This document shows, piece by piece, positions 1-11,255 of a stretch of DNA of 64,000 nucleotides. The DNA lies in NCBI GenBank assembly GCA_028095005.1, contig CM051459.1, positions 118,827,431 to 118,891,430 of the forward strand, given 5' to 3'. Source of the DNA: Rhynchospora pubera (Eukaryota > Streptophyta > Magnoliopsida > Poales > Cyperaceae). The notes beneath the pieces are model-generated. The model searched no databases, was not told the origin of the DNA, and was given only the letters and a program-made list of their open reading frames with translations. Made by a program: the position numbers and the translations under genes. Numbering within the stretch: position 1 is the stretch's first letter; the number at the start of each line of letters is the position of its first letter.

Positions 1-801
1 TAGTTTCATAGGGTGTTTTTTCTTTATTTTTCTTGTTTTTCCTTTGACAGCCGCCGTCAATCAATTTTTTTTTTTAAAAAAAAACCTAAAACAAAAAAAC
101 CCAAAATCCTGGGATTTGAAGGTGACAAAAAGCAGTGGCGGAGCCAGAAAATTTGACAATGAGGTTCAATAATTTTTAGTATTAATATTACAAGAATTAA
201 ATAAATTCATACAATATATATATTAGAAAAATTATGTCTTGGACGAGTTTTTTTATTTGGGCTAAATCTAAATCATGCAATATGACTGATTACGGATCCA
301 ATGGCCCTTGAAAAACTCATCCATGGCTATTTGGATTATTAATGCCCTTTTGATCGTGCAATTGACAATTTAGACATTAATAATTGTTGGAGATATTTTA
401 CAATTCATTTTGATTTTTTTTCCAATAAATTACTTAGAATCTTTATTGGAAAAAATATGAGGACTCAAAATATAGAACAATTTTATAAAACTTACAAATT
501 ATAATAGATTTTTTATCTTCTAAATTAATTCTTTGAAGTCTCATCCTTTGGAATCATCAGAAAGATGAAATGTTATAAACAAAAGAAAATAAAACAAATT
601 AAATTGATTCATAAAAATTATTATGGTTATTGATTATATCTTTGTAATGTTCAATTAAATAAACAAAAAAACTATATATTAACAAAGTACATTCTAAAGT
701 TACATATTCAAGTTCAATATGCATGTGTTAATCATTACTAAAAGTGAAAGTTCATGAAATATTCGAGAAGACAAAAATTAACATTTGTGGGCCTGTGGCA
801 G

Positions 802-804
<3 letters not shown>

Positions 805-853
<49 letters not shown>

Positions 854-866
854 TTATTTATATATA
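805..866. repeat. (TA)n microsatellite
   Basis: About 25 TA units run into a short TTTA-rich tract. The tract borders the left end of the foldback element at 867 and probably marks its original insertion site. Confidence 0.9.
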
Positions 867-1269
867 GAGTTTAGCTACGGTGAGTCGCGACTCACGGACC
901 CTCCGGTGAGTCGCGACCAAAACTCCTAGATCTAGATCAAAATGACCAATCCAAACCGTTCAGTATGATCTTCCTATTGAAATCTCCGTGCAAACCAAAT
1001 TTTTTATTTTTTCGAAATTATTAAGTATTTTTTTCGGATTTTTAAAAACTGATGTTTTTGAATGGTTCAGAACCAATTAGATTAACGATTTTCTAAAATT
1101 TCAAAAAAATACTTAAAAATTTCGAAAAAATGAAAAATTTGGTCTACATGAAGATTTCAATTGAGAGATCATATTGGACGGTTTGGATCGGTCATTTTGA
1201 TCTAGATCTAGGAGTTTTGGTCGCGACTCACCGGAGGGTCCGTGAGTCGCGACTCACCGTAACTAAACT

Positions 1270-1270
<1 letters not shown>
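867..1270. mobile_element. Foldback MITE in a TA microsatellite
   Basis: The left arm starts GAGTTTAG(C)TACGGTGAG and reappears in reverse complement at the right end, finishing CTAAACTC at 1270. The two arms pair over most of the 404 bp, including the internal GATCTAGATC stretches, so the element is almost one long hairpin. Both sides are (TA)n. This resembles the microsatellite-targeting Micron elements described in rice; kinship is inferred from the insertion pattern, not from shared sequence. No coding capacity. Confidence 0.75.

Positions 1271-1272
<2 letters not shown>

Positions 1273-1320
<48 letters not shown>
1273..1320. repeat. (TA)n microsatellite
   Basis: About 24 TA units separate two foldback elements. 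Short reading frames rich in alternating Tyr-Ile here come only from this repeat. Confidence 0.9.
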
Positions 1321-1323
<3 letters not shown>

Positions 1324-1560
1324 GATTGATAAAATACACTCTGGTGTATGGATCGTCTCCCGTACACCAGAGTCGTTTATGAAATCCAAAAATCAAACAG
1401 TCGATCCGAACCGTTCAAGTTATTCTCCATATTGAAAAACTCTCGGAGACCAAATTTTACCATTTTTCGAATTTTTTTGCTATATATTATGATATTTTGA
1501 AAAAAACACTACAATTGGAATATTTCCGTACACCAGAGTGTATTTTATCACCCCTCTATA
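1317..1560. mobile_element. Second TA-flanked foldback MITE
   Basis: Perfect 22-bp inverted repeats at 1327-1348 and 1529-1550 (core ACACTCTGGTGTA / TACACCAGAGTGT) extend imperfectly to about 32 bp. The element is bordered by TA repeats. Its interior shares an 'accgttca ... gaccaaatttta' block with the elements at 867-1270 and 52543-52918, so the three look like one loose family. Confidence 0.75.
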
Positions 1561-1791
1561 TATATATATATATGTTATATAAATAATTTTTTTTCCAACA
1601 AGAATAAAATTTTCAAATTTATTATGGGGTTCACTAGTGGAATACCTTTTAAATATCTATGGGGTTCAAATATTGCATATCTACAAAATTTTTCATTTTG
1701 CAAGTGCGAACTTTTAAATATAGTATAATTTGTTATAAATGGGGGTAAATTAACCCCATTTCTTATACTTAGCTCCGCCACTGGCAAAAAG

Positions 1792-3421
1792 TTGAATTAC
1801 CTCTGGGTAACATGCAAGTTGTACTAATTGATACTAATATGTTAAATAAGAATATTAGTGTTGTATAAATTTAGGTTCTATGTGTTGCATTTATTGCGTG
1901 GGTGAATATTAATGGAAGTTAAGGGAATTAATTTTTAGTCTTGACTTTTGATGGCTAAATTTTGTAAACAACCATCTTAGCATGTTTATTAAATATCTTA
2001 AAAAAAGTACTATTCAAACTTATATATAAACAATAAAAAAAGTAGATTGCGTTCTTAATTATTAAGATAAGATCCATATGAGTTTTGAATCAATTTACAA
2101 TTTTAATTAGACTTCTTTTAAGATAATACTAAACTCAACTGTCTATATTTAATAGCAAATTGTTTCATGAAACACTATAAATAAAGACTTTAAAAGAGCG
2201 TTGAAGTTTCTAAACAATCATTTCTTAATTTTATTCTTGTTTTACATGTGTTTTTTTTTAGACAAGTTGACAGGGGCTGTCAACAAATTGTTTTACATGT
2301 GTTGATACAATTATTTTAATTAATGCATTTTCAAATAAATTCTTTCCTTATTTTTAAATACTTAAATGCCCGTAGGCTTAAAATATATTCCATTTCGAAT
2401 GCTTAGTAAGACGGAAACATTCCTAATAGCGGCAGGAACTGTGGGCCTAAAATGTCAATATTGGTAAACCGGTAGTTTCAGTGTAGCTATCTGTCATGAG
2501 TTAACATTTCGAATTTTTGTATTGGTCACACAAGAAAGCTACAGAATTTTGATCTCAAAAAAAGAATTAAGGACAATTCGGTTACATATAACGATTGGTT
2601 ATAAACTTATAATGTGATGGATATTATAAATTAATATTTAATATCTGCTAGTTTTTTAATGGAGAAAAATTATAATGTGAATGATGTTATAAAATAATAT
2701 TTAATATCTGTTAGTTTTTTAATAGAAAAAAAATTATTAATTTCAAAACTGATAAAATCGTCCAAAACTTCCAATAAGAATACTTTTTTTATTTTTTCTT
2801 AATATCTAAGAAAAACATAAAGATCTTTAAAAAAATATTTTAATTTAAAAAAAATTTTATAATTCAATCGAATAAACAACTAAATTTTGTTTAATCTGAA
2901 AAAAATAATATATAATTTACAGCACATGTTGATTGGTGATATCATTCCTATAGACTAAATGAAGAGAACTTTCCTGTTGCATGGGCTAACAATGCACTAT
3001 GCGTGGAATGGGTGAAAATCTAAACGTGTTATATATTATTTCTAGCGACCCATTTGAGTCGTTACAGCATTGCTGCACCACAGGATGAATACATATCAAC
3101 CGAAGAGTTACCTTTTCGCTTTTTATCCATTTGTTGTTGTAAAATAATTAATACCTCCGGTGTGGAAAAGCTTAATGTGTCTCTTCAACGATTCAACAAT
3201 TGGTTGCTTAATTAATTTCTAAGCTAGGGGCATCTCCAGATCCAAGAAAATAATAATAATAACAATATATATATATATATATGTTAGAGTGGAAGAAACA
3301 AAATAAATAAATAAATTAGTCCTATTGACATGATCTGAAAATATGTCGTCAACGAATGTATAATTATACATAATTACATACTATTCCAATAAGAAGAATT
3401 AAACGGATCCAAATCCCAAAT
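1792..3421. other. Intergenic DNA upstream of gene 1
   Basis: AT-rich sequence with poly-T/poly-A runs and a short (TA)n near 3267-3282. I see no conserved reading frame and no clear transposon end. The last few hundred bases before 3422 presumably hold the gene 1 promoter, but no element stands out. Confidence 0.5.
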
Positions 3422-4180
3422 ATGTCCAGTGGCGATGGCCCTTCAAGTCCTGACAGCCCTGACAACTCTTCGCCTGGCAATTCCAGTCTCCTCGGATACA
3501 TCGGAATCACTTTGTTTATCGGATTAGCTATTTATTTCGCATGTCACTATATTAAGTCCATCCTCAGCCGGCAAGAACGCCTCACATCTCCTCTTGGTGC
3601 TCCTGGAGCTGTTCCTGATGCTGATAACACTCGTGAGTCGCGGAATCGCGGTTTAGACATTGAAAATATTTCCTTGCTTCCTATCTTTCCTTATCAACCA
3701 ATAAAGAGGAAATGCCGCAACGAAAGACATGAACACAAAGAGAAAGTTTCAACAGTTGAGTGCGCGGTGTGTCTTAGCGAGTTAGAAGAGGGGGAGATGG
3801 TCAGAGTTTTACCATCCTGTAAGCACTACTTTCATGTCAGTTGCATCGATGCATGGTTGAGCACAAATTCTTCTTGTCCCATGTGCCGGGCACACCCGGA
3901 GCCAGAGAAGGTGAGGCTGGGATTGGTGTCAATTTCTCCGCCTTGGCGTCAGCTGTTGCAGTCTAGTTCATCTGAACGAAGACAATTTAGTTTTCGTTCA
4001 TGTCTCGGGTCACCATTTATTAGAACTCCTAGTAAGAGTCCCAGCGCCCCAAGCGATTCGCCATTTCAAGGATCATGGCAAGGATCACCTATTGTGATGA
4101 CTACACCGCCAAGGAATTTGCGACAGACACCACCAGGGGGATGCACGCCAGAAATTTCAGAAATTAGAGAAATCCCTTAA
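3422..4180 (+). CDS. ATL-type RING-H2 protein, gene 1 (probable E3 ubiquitin ligase)
   Basis: A 252-residue intronless frame starting at ATG. Residues 1-22 are Ser/Pro/Gly-rich, 23-44 form one hydrophobic helix (LLGYIGITLFIGLAIYFACH), and a GLD-like motif (GLDIENISLLPIFPY) follows near residue 80. The RING-H2 domain spans Cys114-Cys155 with all eight ligands: C114, C117, C133, H135, H138, C141, C152 and C155. It also has the ATL Pro before the third Cys and the E2-contact Trp in CIDAWL. The roughly 95-residue tail is Ser/Pro-rich and longer than in the other seven copies. ATL proteins are membrane-anchored E3 ligases that take ubiquitin from an E2; that activity is inferred from the family. 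Substrate unknown. This is the most divergent member here and the only one with this tail. Confidence 0.93.
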   Translation: MSSGDGPSSPDSPDNSSPGNSSLLGYIGITLFIGLAIYFACHYIKSILSRQERLTSPLGAPGAVPDADNTRESRNRGLDIENISLLPIFPYQPIKRKCRNERHEHKEKVSTVECAVCLSELEEGEMVRVLPSCKHYFHVSCIDAWLSTNSSCPMCRAHPEPEKVRLGLVSISPPWRQLLQSSSSERRQFSFRSCLGSPFIRTPSKSPSAPSDSPFQGSWQGSPIVMTTPPRNLRQTPPGGCTPEISEIREIP

Positions 4181-4619
4181 CATGTTTTCTTTTTTATTTT
4201 TTTGAAGATATATTTTCTTTTTTATTTTATTATCATGTTTTCTTTTTCCCTTAGTTAATTTTTTAACTTTTTCTTTGTTTTGAATATGGAAGCAACAAAG
4301 TTGATTGGAGGGAAACAAAAAGTTTATTCAATTTTCTTCATTTCAACTTTCATACTGTAAAACTTGATGCAGATTATCTATGTCACTTACATAGTGATGG
4401 AAGCATAGCAAGGTTTATTTGGAAATATGAGAAATTCTAAGTCCTGTTCTTTTTTAAAAAAAATTGTTGAAATATGTCCTTTTTATCTCGAATTATGTGT
4501 TGCTGCTTTTCTTACAATTCTTGCCTTGGTTGTCAACGGTCTGAATCAGTGTACGCCAATAAGAGAAACCTGGGACTCTTGGCCGTATTAAAAAGTTTTT
4601 TATTATTATTTTTTTGGAA
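4181..4619. other. 3' flank of gene 1
   Basis: AT-rich, TTTTATTTT-rich sequence directly after the stop codon, presumably 3' UTR and terminator region. No other feature seen. Confidence 0.5.
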
Positions 4620-5640
4620 ATTAGATGAATTTCAAAATGGTGAAGAACAATTCTCTCGCTTGGAAGTAATTCACACATTTAAATTTCATTTATTGGGTCC
4701 ACGCAGAATTAATTAACACACTTCATTCATTTTATTTGGGTGTGCTACTTTTTATAGATATGAGCTATGATATCTTCTAAATTTGATATGTTAGAGAACA
4801 ATGATTAAAATTTATGAGCATATTTAGAAAAATACATAAGCCCCGCCCATAAGTGCAAAGCTTATGTTCCGACTAAAGAAAGAAACATTAGAGAGCTGAT
4901 GGATCTGTTAACCTGGTCAAGTGCTCCATGGTCACTTCCCTTTTTTCATTTTATTCAATCCAACGTAGAGATTGTCAATATTGCACCTCTTACTCTCTTA
5001 GGCTCAACTAAATAGTCCAATTACGGTGATTAAAGATCAGTTTGTGTACATTGAAGTACATAGTCCTGGACCAATATGTAATTTTGAGTGTGAAAACATT
5101 GGTTATTCTTTTATTTTTGTTGCAAAATCAGTCCTTATGCTATGGCAAAAATAAATAAATAAATAAATTCTTAAAGCTTCCAAATTAATGACCCTCAAAA
5201 AAAGCTTCCAAATTAAATATCTCCAGAATAAGTTTAATTCATGACATACTTGGCACTTCTCACTCTGTTCTTAACCAAAACTGTGTTCATTGTAAATCCC
5301 CAAAACCAAGTTCCTGGCAGTGTTCCACAAAATAGAACATAATGACTGTGCATTGACGATAGGCACCGGGTCTTGCAGCTCTAGCAAACAGCCATATGCA
5401 GTGTTTTGTGTACAGAACAACACAATATTTGTGTTTATTTATGCGTATAGCAATCAGTCATTGACTCTGGTTGCCAACAAACAAGAACAATATCAATAAG
5501 GCAGAATTCTTTATTAATATTTCAAGCTGACTGCGGCTTAATTATCACATTAAAATTCAGAAAAACGAAACACATGATGAATTGATAATATAATATATAA
5601 GCACTAAGGCCACAATGCAGCGCAATAATTGCCCCGAGAT
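4620..5640. repeat. Direct duplication, copy A (pairs with 5755-6775)
   Basis: This roughly 1-kb non-coding segment matches 5755-6775 in the same order and orientation. Shared landmarks include 'CAAAATGGTGAAGAA' (about 4635 and 5764), 'CCGACTAAAGAAAGAAAC' (about 4869 and 6072), 'TGGTCACTTCCC' (about 4929 and 6139), and the 'CATTGAC...TGCCAACRAACA' block (about 5460 and 6570). The copies differ by many small indels and substitutions, so the event is old. Confidence 0.8.
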
Positions 5641-5754
5641 GGTGCCAGAAAAAAAAATAAAATAAAAATTTTGTAACAATAAATTATGCTGGATTAAGTA
5701 GTTGTCAACTTGTCATCCATGCCTGCCTCCATGTCCTGCGCAACAGCAAAATAT

Positions 5755-6775
5755 ATAAAGTCAAAATGGTGAAGAAAAATTCTCTTTTGTGGTATATAAC
5801 TTAGTATTTTTATTGGGTCGATGCATAATTGCATATATTTCTTGAGTCATTGTCATGATCATTAAAAACCTAGATTATTGAAAGCCCAAATAAGTATATG
5901 AAATATGATCTCAATAATTTCGTAATAAATAATACCAACAAACTCATTTTAATTTGAACATGCAACATTTTACAGATACGGGCTTTTATTTCTTCCAAAT
6001 TGGTATGATAGAGAAAAATGAGTTATATATATAAATATACCTAAGCCTGGCCCAAAAGTGTAAAGCTTATAGTCCGACTAAAGAAAGAAACTTAATAGAA
6101 TTGATGGGTCTATTTAGCTGGTCAAGTCCTAGCTACATGGTCACTTCCCTATTTCCTTTTGCCAATCCAACAGAGAGAGTGCAAATATATATTCCACTTT
6201 TTAGCCTTAACTGTTTCAATATCAATATGTAATTTTGAGTGTGAACCCATTGGTTATTATTATTATTATTTTGTTGCAAAATCAGTCCGTATTTCGTGAG
6301 TAAAATGGCAATTCTTAATGCTTCCAAATTAAATTTTACCAGAATAAGTTTATTTCAAGATATGCCATCTCATGCTAATGTGTGCATTTATCCATCCTTA
6401 AAAAACAGGATTTTGGCTCTGTTCAAAAGTTAACCTTACTGACTGTACATTAACTGTAGGCATCTGCTTGTATTTTTGCTTGCAGCTGTAGCAATCAGCC
6501 ATATATATGTTGTTATATATAGAATAACAAAAATATCTGTGTTTGTGTTTTTGTGTATAACAATCAGCCATTGACTAAGGCTGCCAACGAACAGGAACTA
6601 TATGAGAGAACTAACTTTGATTTATAGGCAGAATTATTTATGAATAATCAACGTTGGAGGCTTGATCACATTTTTATTCGAAAAAAGTACATTGATGATC
6701 TGATGATATAATAAATAATAGTTAAGCACTGCAGCAACAGATGGAGGGCATTAATTGCATAGAGATACATAAGCA
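5755..6775. repeat. Direct duplication, copy B (pairs with 4620-5640)
   Basis: Second copy of the segment described at 4620-5640, ending about 265 bp before gene 2. It probably arose by unequal exchange during growth of the ATL cluster. Confidence 0.8.
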
Positions 6776-7039
6776 GGGACAGTTCAAACAATAAACTAAG
6801 CTGATGATATACTAAAGTATTCACGAAGTCATATCCTTGGCCAATAATTAAACATTTTCTTGGAATCAATAATTCACATATAGTTAAAGACTGCACCAAT
6901 ACAAAAGAAGTCGTGCAACATTCATTCCACAAACTACTGCCATAACTCCTATATAAGAACAAAAAGAAACCAGCTCTTAAAACAATACCTATACTATATA
7001 TCTACCATATCTACCGATACTGATACAACCAGTCAATCC

Positions 7040-7597
7040 ATGGACAGTTCAAACAGCACGCTTTTGTTCATACTTATTTCTGTTGTTCTTGGTGTGGTGT
7101 CTTACATCTTGATTCGGTATTGGAGCTCTCTAACTTCAGAATGGCATCAGCACTTTAATGGCAGTGTAACAGCTCACAACCCGGCACTTGGTCTTAGTTC
7201 ATCAGATGTTGAAGCATTCCCGACTTTCATCTATCAAGGACCAACCAAAAATTGCAACGGGAATAATGAAATTGGTGGCAATCAAGGTGTTGGCAATGCA
7301 AATGGAATGGTAAACAGTAAGAGACATGGAGTTTCAGTTGAATGTAGTATATGTTTGTGTGATTTGCGACAAGGTGATGTGGTTAGAATATTGCCTCCTT
7401 GTGGGCATTTCTTCCACGTCCAATGCATAGATGTAAGGTTGTATGCCAATCCATCATGTCCGATATGCCGAGCAAGCATGCAGAGCGGCAGTGTGTCATT
7501 AACCGAAAGCTCCATGTACCCACCATTGCCTCATTTGCATCAGTGCAAGTGTGCAACAACTTGGAAGGCACCGATGCTGCTAACATGCAAACAATGA
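7040..7597 (+). CDS. ATL-type RING-H2 protein, gene 2, decaying copy
   Basis: A 185-residue frame. One membrane helix lies at about residues 7-27, followed by a GLSSSDVEAFPTFIY motif and a RING-H2 at Cys102-Cys143 with all eight zinc ligands present. Two things argue against full function. First, the near-invariant RING tryptophan that contacts the E2 is Arg133 (AGG in place of TGG, one base change). Second, the frame appears to shift after the RING: from about 7510 the coding-like sequence continues in another frame and is then broken by stops (see 7510-7918). It may be a recent pseudogene, or a shortened protein with altered E2 choice. No intron signals seen. Confidence 0.7.
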   Translation: MDSSNSTLLFILISVVLGVVSYILIRYWSSLTSEWHQHFNGSVTAHNPALGLSSSDVEAFPTFIYQGPTKNCNGNNEIGGNQGVGNANGMVNSKRHGVSVECSICLCDLRQGDVVRILPPCGHFFHVQCIDVRLYANPSCPICRASMQSGSVSLTESSMYPPLPHLHQCKCATTWKAPMLLTCKQ

Positions 7598-7918
7598 CAG
7601 AAGAGATGACACCAAGCAGGGGAATCACTGGGATAGTTGTGGAACAAGAACCCGAAATGGCATGAAATATGGACAAAAATACAAAAAGAAGCACAGACAG
7701 TGAATCACTTGAGGTACAAATTGATGTAAATGATGAGGTGGACATGGATACAGAAGAATATTCTGATAAATTAATATCGATGAATGAAGCATTTTCGGTG
7801 TCCAACATTGGCTAGCCATCTAAGAGGATAACTTAATTGGGATTTCTTCAGCCAACTACGGATGAAGAAATGCAAGTCGAAGAAAACCAGGAGATAAAAG
7901 AAAACACAGCCAATTAAT
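7510..7918 (+). pseudogene. Decayed C-terminal region of gene 2
   Basis: In the frame one base off from gene 2, an acidic, coding-like stretch runs to TGA at 7663-7665, resumes at ATG 7669 (MDKNTKRSTDSE...) to TAG at 7813-7815, and continues as a Glu-rich stretch (TTDEEMQVEENQEIKENTA) to TAA near 7916. A single frame with codon-like content but three interruptions suggests an ancestral longer tail lost by a frameshift and later stops. It could instead be ordinary 3' UTR. Confidence 0.45.
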
Positions 7919-8684
7919 TAATGATTCACGAGTTACTAGCATCATTAAACAATTAAAGAGAGAGGTACCTAAGACAGAAACAGAGGCAGATACATATAAC
8001 TAAAATTGAAGTCCAAGTTCTTGCCAGATTCCGTTTACTAGCCGAAGAAGTATTTGATCTTCTTTTATTTATTTTTATTTTTTTTCTAAAAGAATTGTAA
8101 TATTATTTGTAGAATTATACGAAATTCTTATATTACAATTTCTTCTTTAGAAATCGGTTTAGCCATAAATTCTCTTCTCACAAGTTGACTTGAAATCAAT
8201 AACAACATAAATTCTCTTTTCACGAGCTAATTAAACCATTTCTTTTGGATTAAGATGTATTTGAAGTCGGTTTCGACATGCTTGTTAGCACATATTTGAT
8301 GCCGTTTGTACTCAGTAAACATGTACAATACGATACAAAATTAAAAAAATATATATAAGAAAATACCAGGTTTTATTATTAATTAGGGATGATTCACAAA
8401 TTTTTAGAGTGTGGCAAAACATTAGGAAATTTCTGCAGTAAACATAATTTATATTTACTGTGAGTTACAAGGAGAATGTACTTTTTATCTATAAATCATA
8501 GAAAACTGAATTTCTTTTAAAACAGGATAAAAGGAGCTCTGTCCAGCTGATAAAGAATTGATATTATTACGTGCCAAAGTTATACCTCACTGTTTGAAAT
8601 GTTAGATTATACGTTGTATTATTGTAAAGAAAGTGCCGTGTTACAAAAAGACTATCTATTTTTTAGGAACAACGGTACTGTACT
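7919..8684. other. Intergenic DNA
   Basis: AT-rich sequence between the gene 2 remnant and a hAT MITE. Nothing recognised. Confidence 0.5.
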
Positions 8685-8992
8685 TAGGGCTGTTAAAACG
8701 TGGTAAGTGGCACGGAATGACACCAAACTGTTACCGTGTCGTTTATTAAACGGTACAATACCGACATGCCACTTATCGTTTTATTTATTAAACGAAACAA
8801 TTTTCTGTGCCATCAACTATATATTACACATAAAACGGTTTGAAATGAGATTGAAATGGTCAAAACGGGTATAACCAACATTGCCATCAACCGTGCCACT
8901 TAGAAAACGATATAATTTTCTGTGCCACAAACCGTTCCATTTTGATTAAACGAAACGGCATAACGGTAAATGGTGCACCGTTGACAGCCCTA
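8685..8992. mobile_element. hAT MITE (308 bp)
   Basis: Ends are TAGGGCTGTTAAA and TTGACAGCCCTA, inverted. A perfect 8-bp target duplication ACTGTACT lies at 8677-8684 and 8993-9000. The interior is rich in AAACGG/CCGTTT motifs, shared with the elements at 18226, 19563 and 13807, so these four form one loose family. No coding sequence. Confidence 0.9.
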
Positions 8993-9636
8993 ACTGTACT
9001 GGCTGTAAATAATGTGAATATTCAGAAACAAATCTTGCAACTAGTGGCATGGACCTGGAAGTTTTAGAAAAGACCCTGATTTTATATGTTCACGCTATAA
9101 GCCCGTAACGCACACAAAGAGAAACCAAAATTGTTGGGCCGACACGCCTGAAATAACATGCAAAGTGTGTGAAGCACACGAAATTTTAAAAAATAATACT
9201 AAATTAATATAATATATTAAAAATAATATCAATATAATAATATTTTTTTAAATAGTATCATGAGATCGGAATCCCGAATTTCGATCTTAGCTTTTTTAAT
9301 TTTTTTATATATTATTTATTTATTTATTTAGTTTATTAATTAGTTAATTAATTAGAAAAATAGATAATATATTGTAAAAATATTGAAAAAATCAGGAATA
9401 ATTAAATTAAATTTTATATGTAATTTAATATTTTTTTGGAAAATTAAATTTATTTTCTTTTAATTAATTTATTTAATTTAAAAATAAATAATTACGTATA
9501 AATTTTTAATTAATTTATAAAAAAATATAAATTTTTAATGTATTTTTCTTTGCATATATTATTTCCATATTATATATTAAACAATCATGTCGAGTGTCAT
9601 GATCAAGGAAGCACTTTCTGGATTACGTTATAAAAG

Positions 9637-10044
9637 AATCACACGAGGTTGATGTTTTACCGAGACGGAGAAGAAAGACTAAATTCACTTGATTTACTGC
9701 ATTTCTCTTTTTAATGATTAATTTATGATTTTAAAAACTTTTTTAGTAGTTTAGAGTGGTTTTTAGGTTTGCAACTTTCAAAGTGGATTTTGGAGGTCTA
9801 GAGAGCGTTTTTTTGCTCCGAAAATGGTCGTTACGGGGTGAATCACACGAGGTTGATGTTTTACCGAGACGAAGAAGAAAGACTAAATTCACTTAATTTA
9901 CTGCATTTCTCTTTTTAATGATTAATTTATGATTTTAAAAACTTTTTTAGTAGTTTAGAGTGGTTTTTAGGTTTGCAATCTTTCAAAGTGGATTTTGGAG
10001 GTCTAGAGAGCGTTTTTTGGCTCCGAAAATGATCGTTACGGGGT
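9637..10044. repeat. 204-bp tandem duplication inside the MULE
   Basis: Two copies (9637-9840 and 9841-10044) start AATCACACGAGGTTGATG. They differ by only a few bases, so the duplication is younger than the divergence of the element's arms. Confidence 0.9.
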
Positions 10045-10542
10045 CTCACCCCAGTAAAACGTGTAGATCTCGTCGCCAGCTTTCCGGAATGTGCTTGTTT
10101 GCCCCAAACGGACCTTTCTATCAAAAGTTATGCATGTTTAAAGTTTTAATGTTCAAGTTATGCCTTTGTATCACTGCAAATGCAAAAAGGATTAATAAAA
10201 CTTTGAACATTCTGAAAGGATTATGTCTTTGTATCCCTACAAATTCTGAAAATTTATAATCCTTTCTAAATGGTACAATTCATTTAATTAAATAAGTTAT
10301 AAAAAATTATATTTTAATTAAAAATTTATTCTTAATTATTCATTTTTTAATTAAATAAATTAATCAAAAGGAAAATAAATTTAATTTTCCAAAAAATACT
10401 AAATTACATATAAAATTTAATTTAATTATTCCTGATTTTTTCATATTTTTCAATATTTTTACAATATATTATCTATTTTTCTAATTAATTAACTAATTAA
10501 TAAACTAAATAAATAAATAAATAATATAGAAAAAATTAAAAA

Positions 10543-10662
10543 GCTAAGATCGGAATCCCGGATTCCGATCTTAGCTAAGGTCGGAATCCGGAATTCCGAT
10601 CTTAGCTATGGTCGGAATCCGGGATTCCGATCTTGCCGTCGGAATCTTGGATTCCGATCTTG
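10543..10662. repeat. Array of four short palindromes
   Basis: Four head-to-tail versions of a roughly 30-bp palindrome, GATCGGAATCC-xx-GGATTCCGATC joined by TTAGCTA, lie in the right arm of the MULE. The left arm has one version near 9266-9290. They are plausible hairpin or transposase-binding subterminal repeats. Confidence 0.8.
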
Positions 10663-10754
10663 TGGTACTATTTAAAAAAATGTTATTATATTGATATTAT
10701 TTTTAATATATTATATTAATTTAATATTATTGTAAAATTTTTCGGGTGAAGCAC

Positions 10755-11255
10755 GGTATAGAAACTTTTAAAATTTGCTACTTACAGTCTTACACCTGCA
10801 AGGCTGCAATTGATAATGAAGGAGTTTTTAATCAACATATTTGACTTCATGTAAATGTAGAAATTAATTATTTTGTATTCCCTTCTATTTTTAGTTTTCT
10901 ATTGCGTGTATTAGCGGAAAGTAGTAATTATTGGTCAATGATTTTCATAGGATCACAATATTGGTACGCTTTTGTTATCTAATTGTATCTGCATGTATTT
11001 GATAATTTTTTTTTAATACAAGTTGCATTTAACCGTCAATTATATCCTCCAGTGGATATATATGTGTGCACACTGGGAGTTATCCGGTGCAGTTTGCTTA
11101 TGAAGCCAACTTGTAATTAGTTACTAAATTCCCATTTGACAATTTCAAGGACTTTTGAAGGGCTTATAGCATTTACATACGCCAATGAACGACCGAGGTA
11201 TACAGACTTAAAAGACATACTATAAAATAAAGTAACAACATGCCGTCTTACCAAA
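10755..11255. other. Intergenic DNA
   Basis: AT-rich, no recognisable feature. Confidence 0.5.

Larger units (their letters stand above)
133..1783. mobile_element. hAT-like non-autonomous element, with two nested foldback elements
   Basis: The ends are inverted: CAGTGGCGGAGCCAG at the left and GCTCCGCCACTG at the right. The flanks are 8-bp direct repeats with one mismatch (ACAAAAAG at 125-132, GCAAAAAG at 1784-1791), which fits a hAT-type insertion. A shorter relative with the same ends lies at 47768-48048. The interior holds no long reading frame. Two later foldback insertions (867-1270 and 1317-1560) lie inside it, both at TA-repeat tracts. The superfamily call rests on the 8-bp duplication only. 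Confidence 0.6.
9178..10745. mobile_element. Mutator-like (MULE) non-autonomous element with long inverted arms
   Basis: A perfect 9-bp target duplication GTGAAGCAC lies at 9169-9177 and 10746-10754, the length typical of Mutator-like elements. The arms (about 9178-9590 and 10265-10745) are extended, imperfect inverted repeats beginning CGAAATTT / AAATTTTTCG. Both contain GATCGGAATC palindromes. The interior is a 204-bp tandem duplication with no transposase. The same arms flank the element at 45826-47279, which retains a transposase relic, so this copy is probably a deletion derivative. Confidence 0.88.

Noticed and set aside
1130..1396. Short open frames with long alternating Tyr-Ile runs on both strands
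   Set aside because: They are translations of the (TA)n tract and the MITE next to it, with no protein features.
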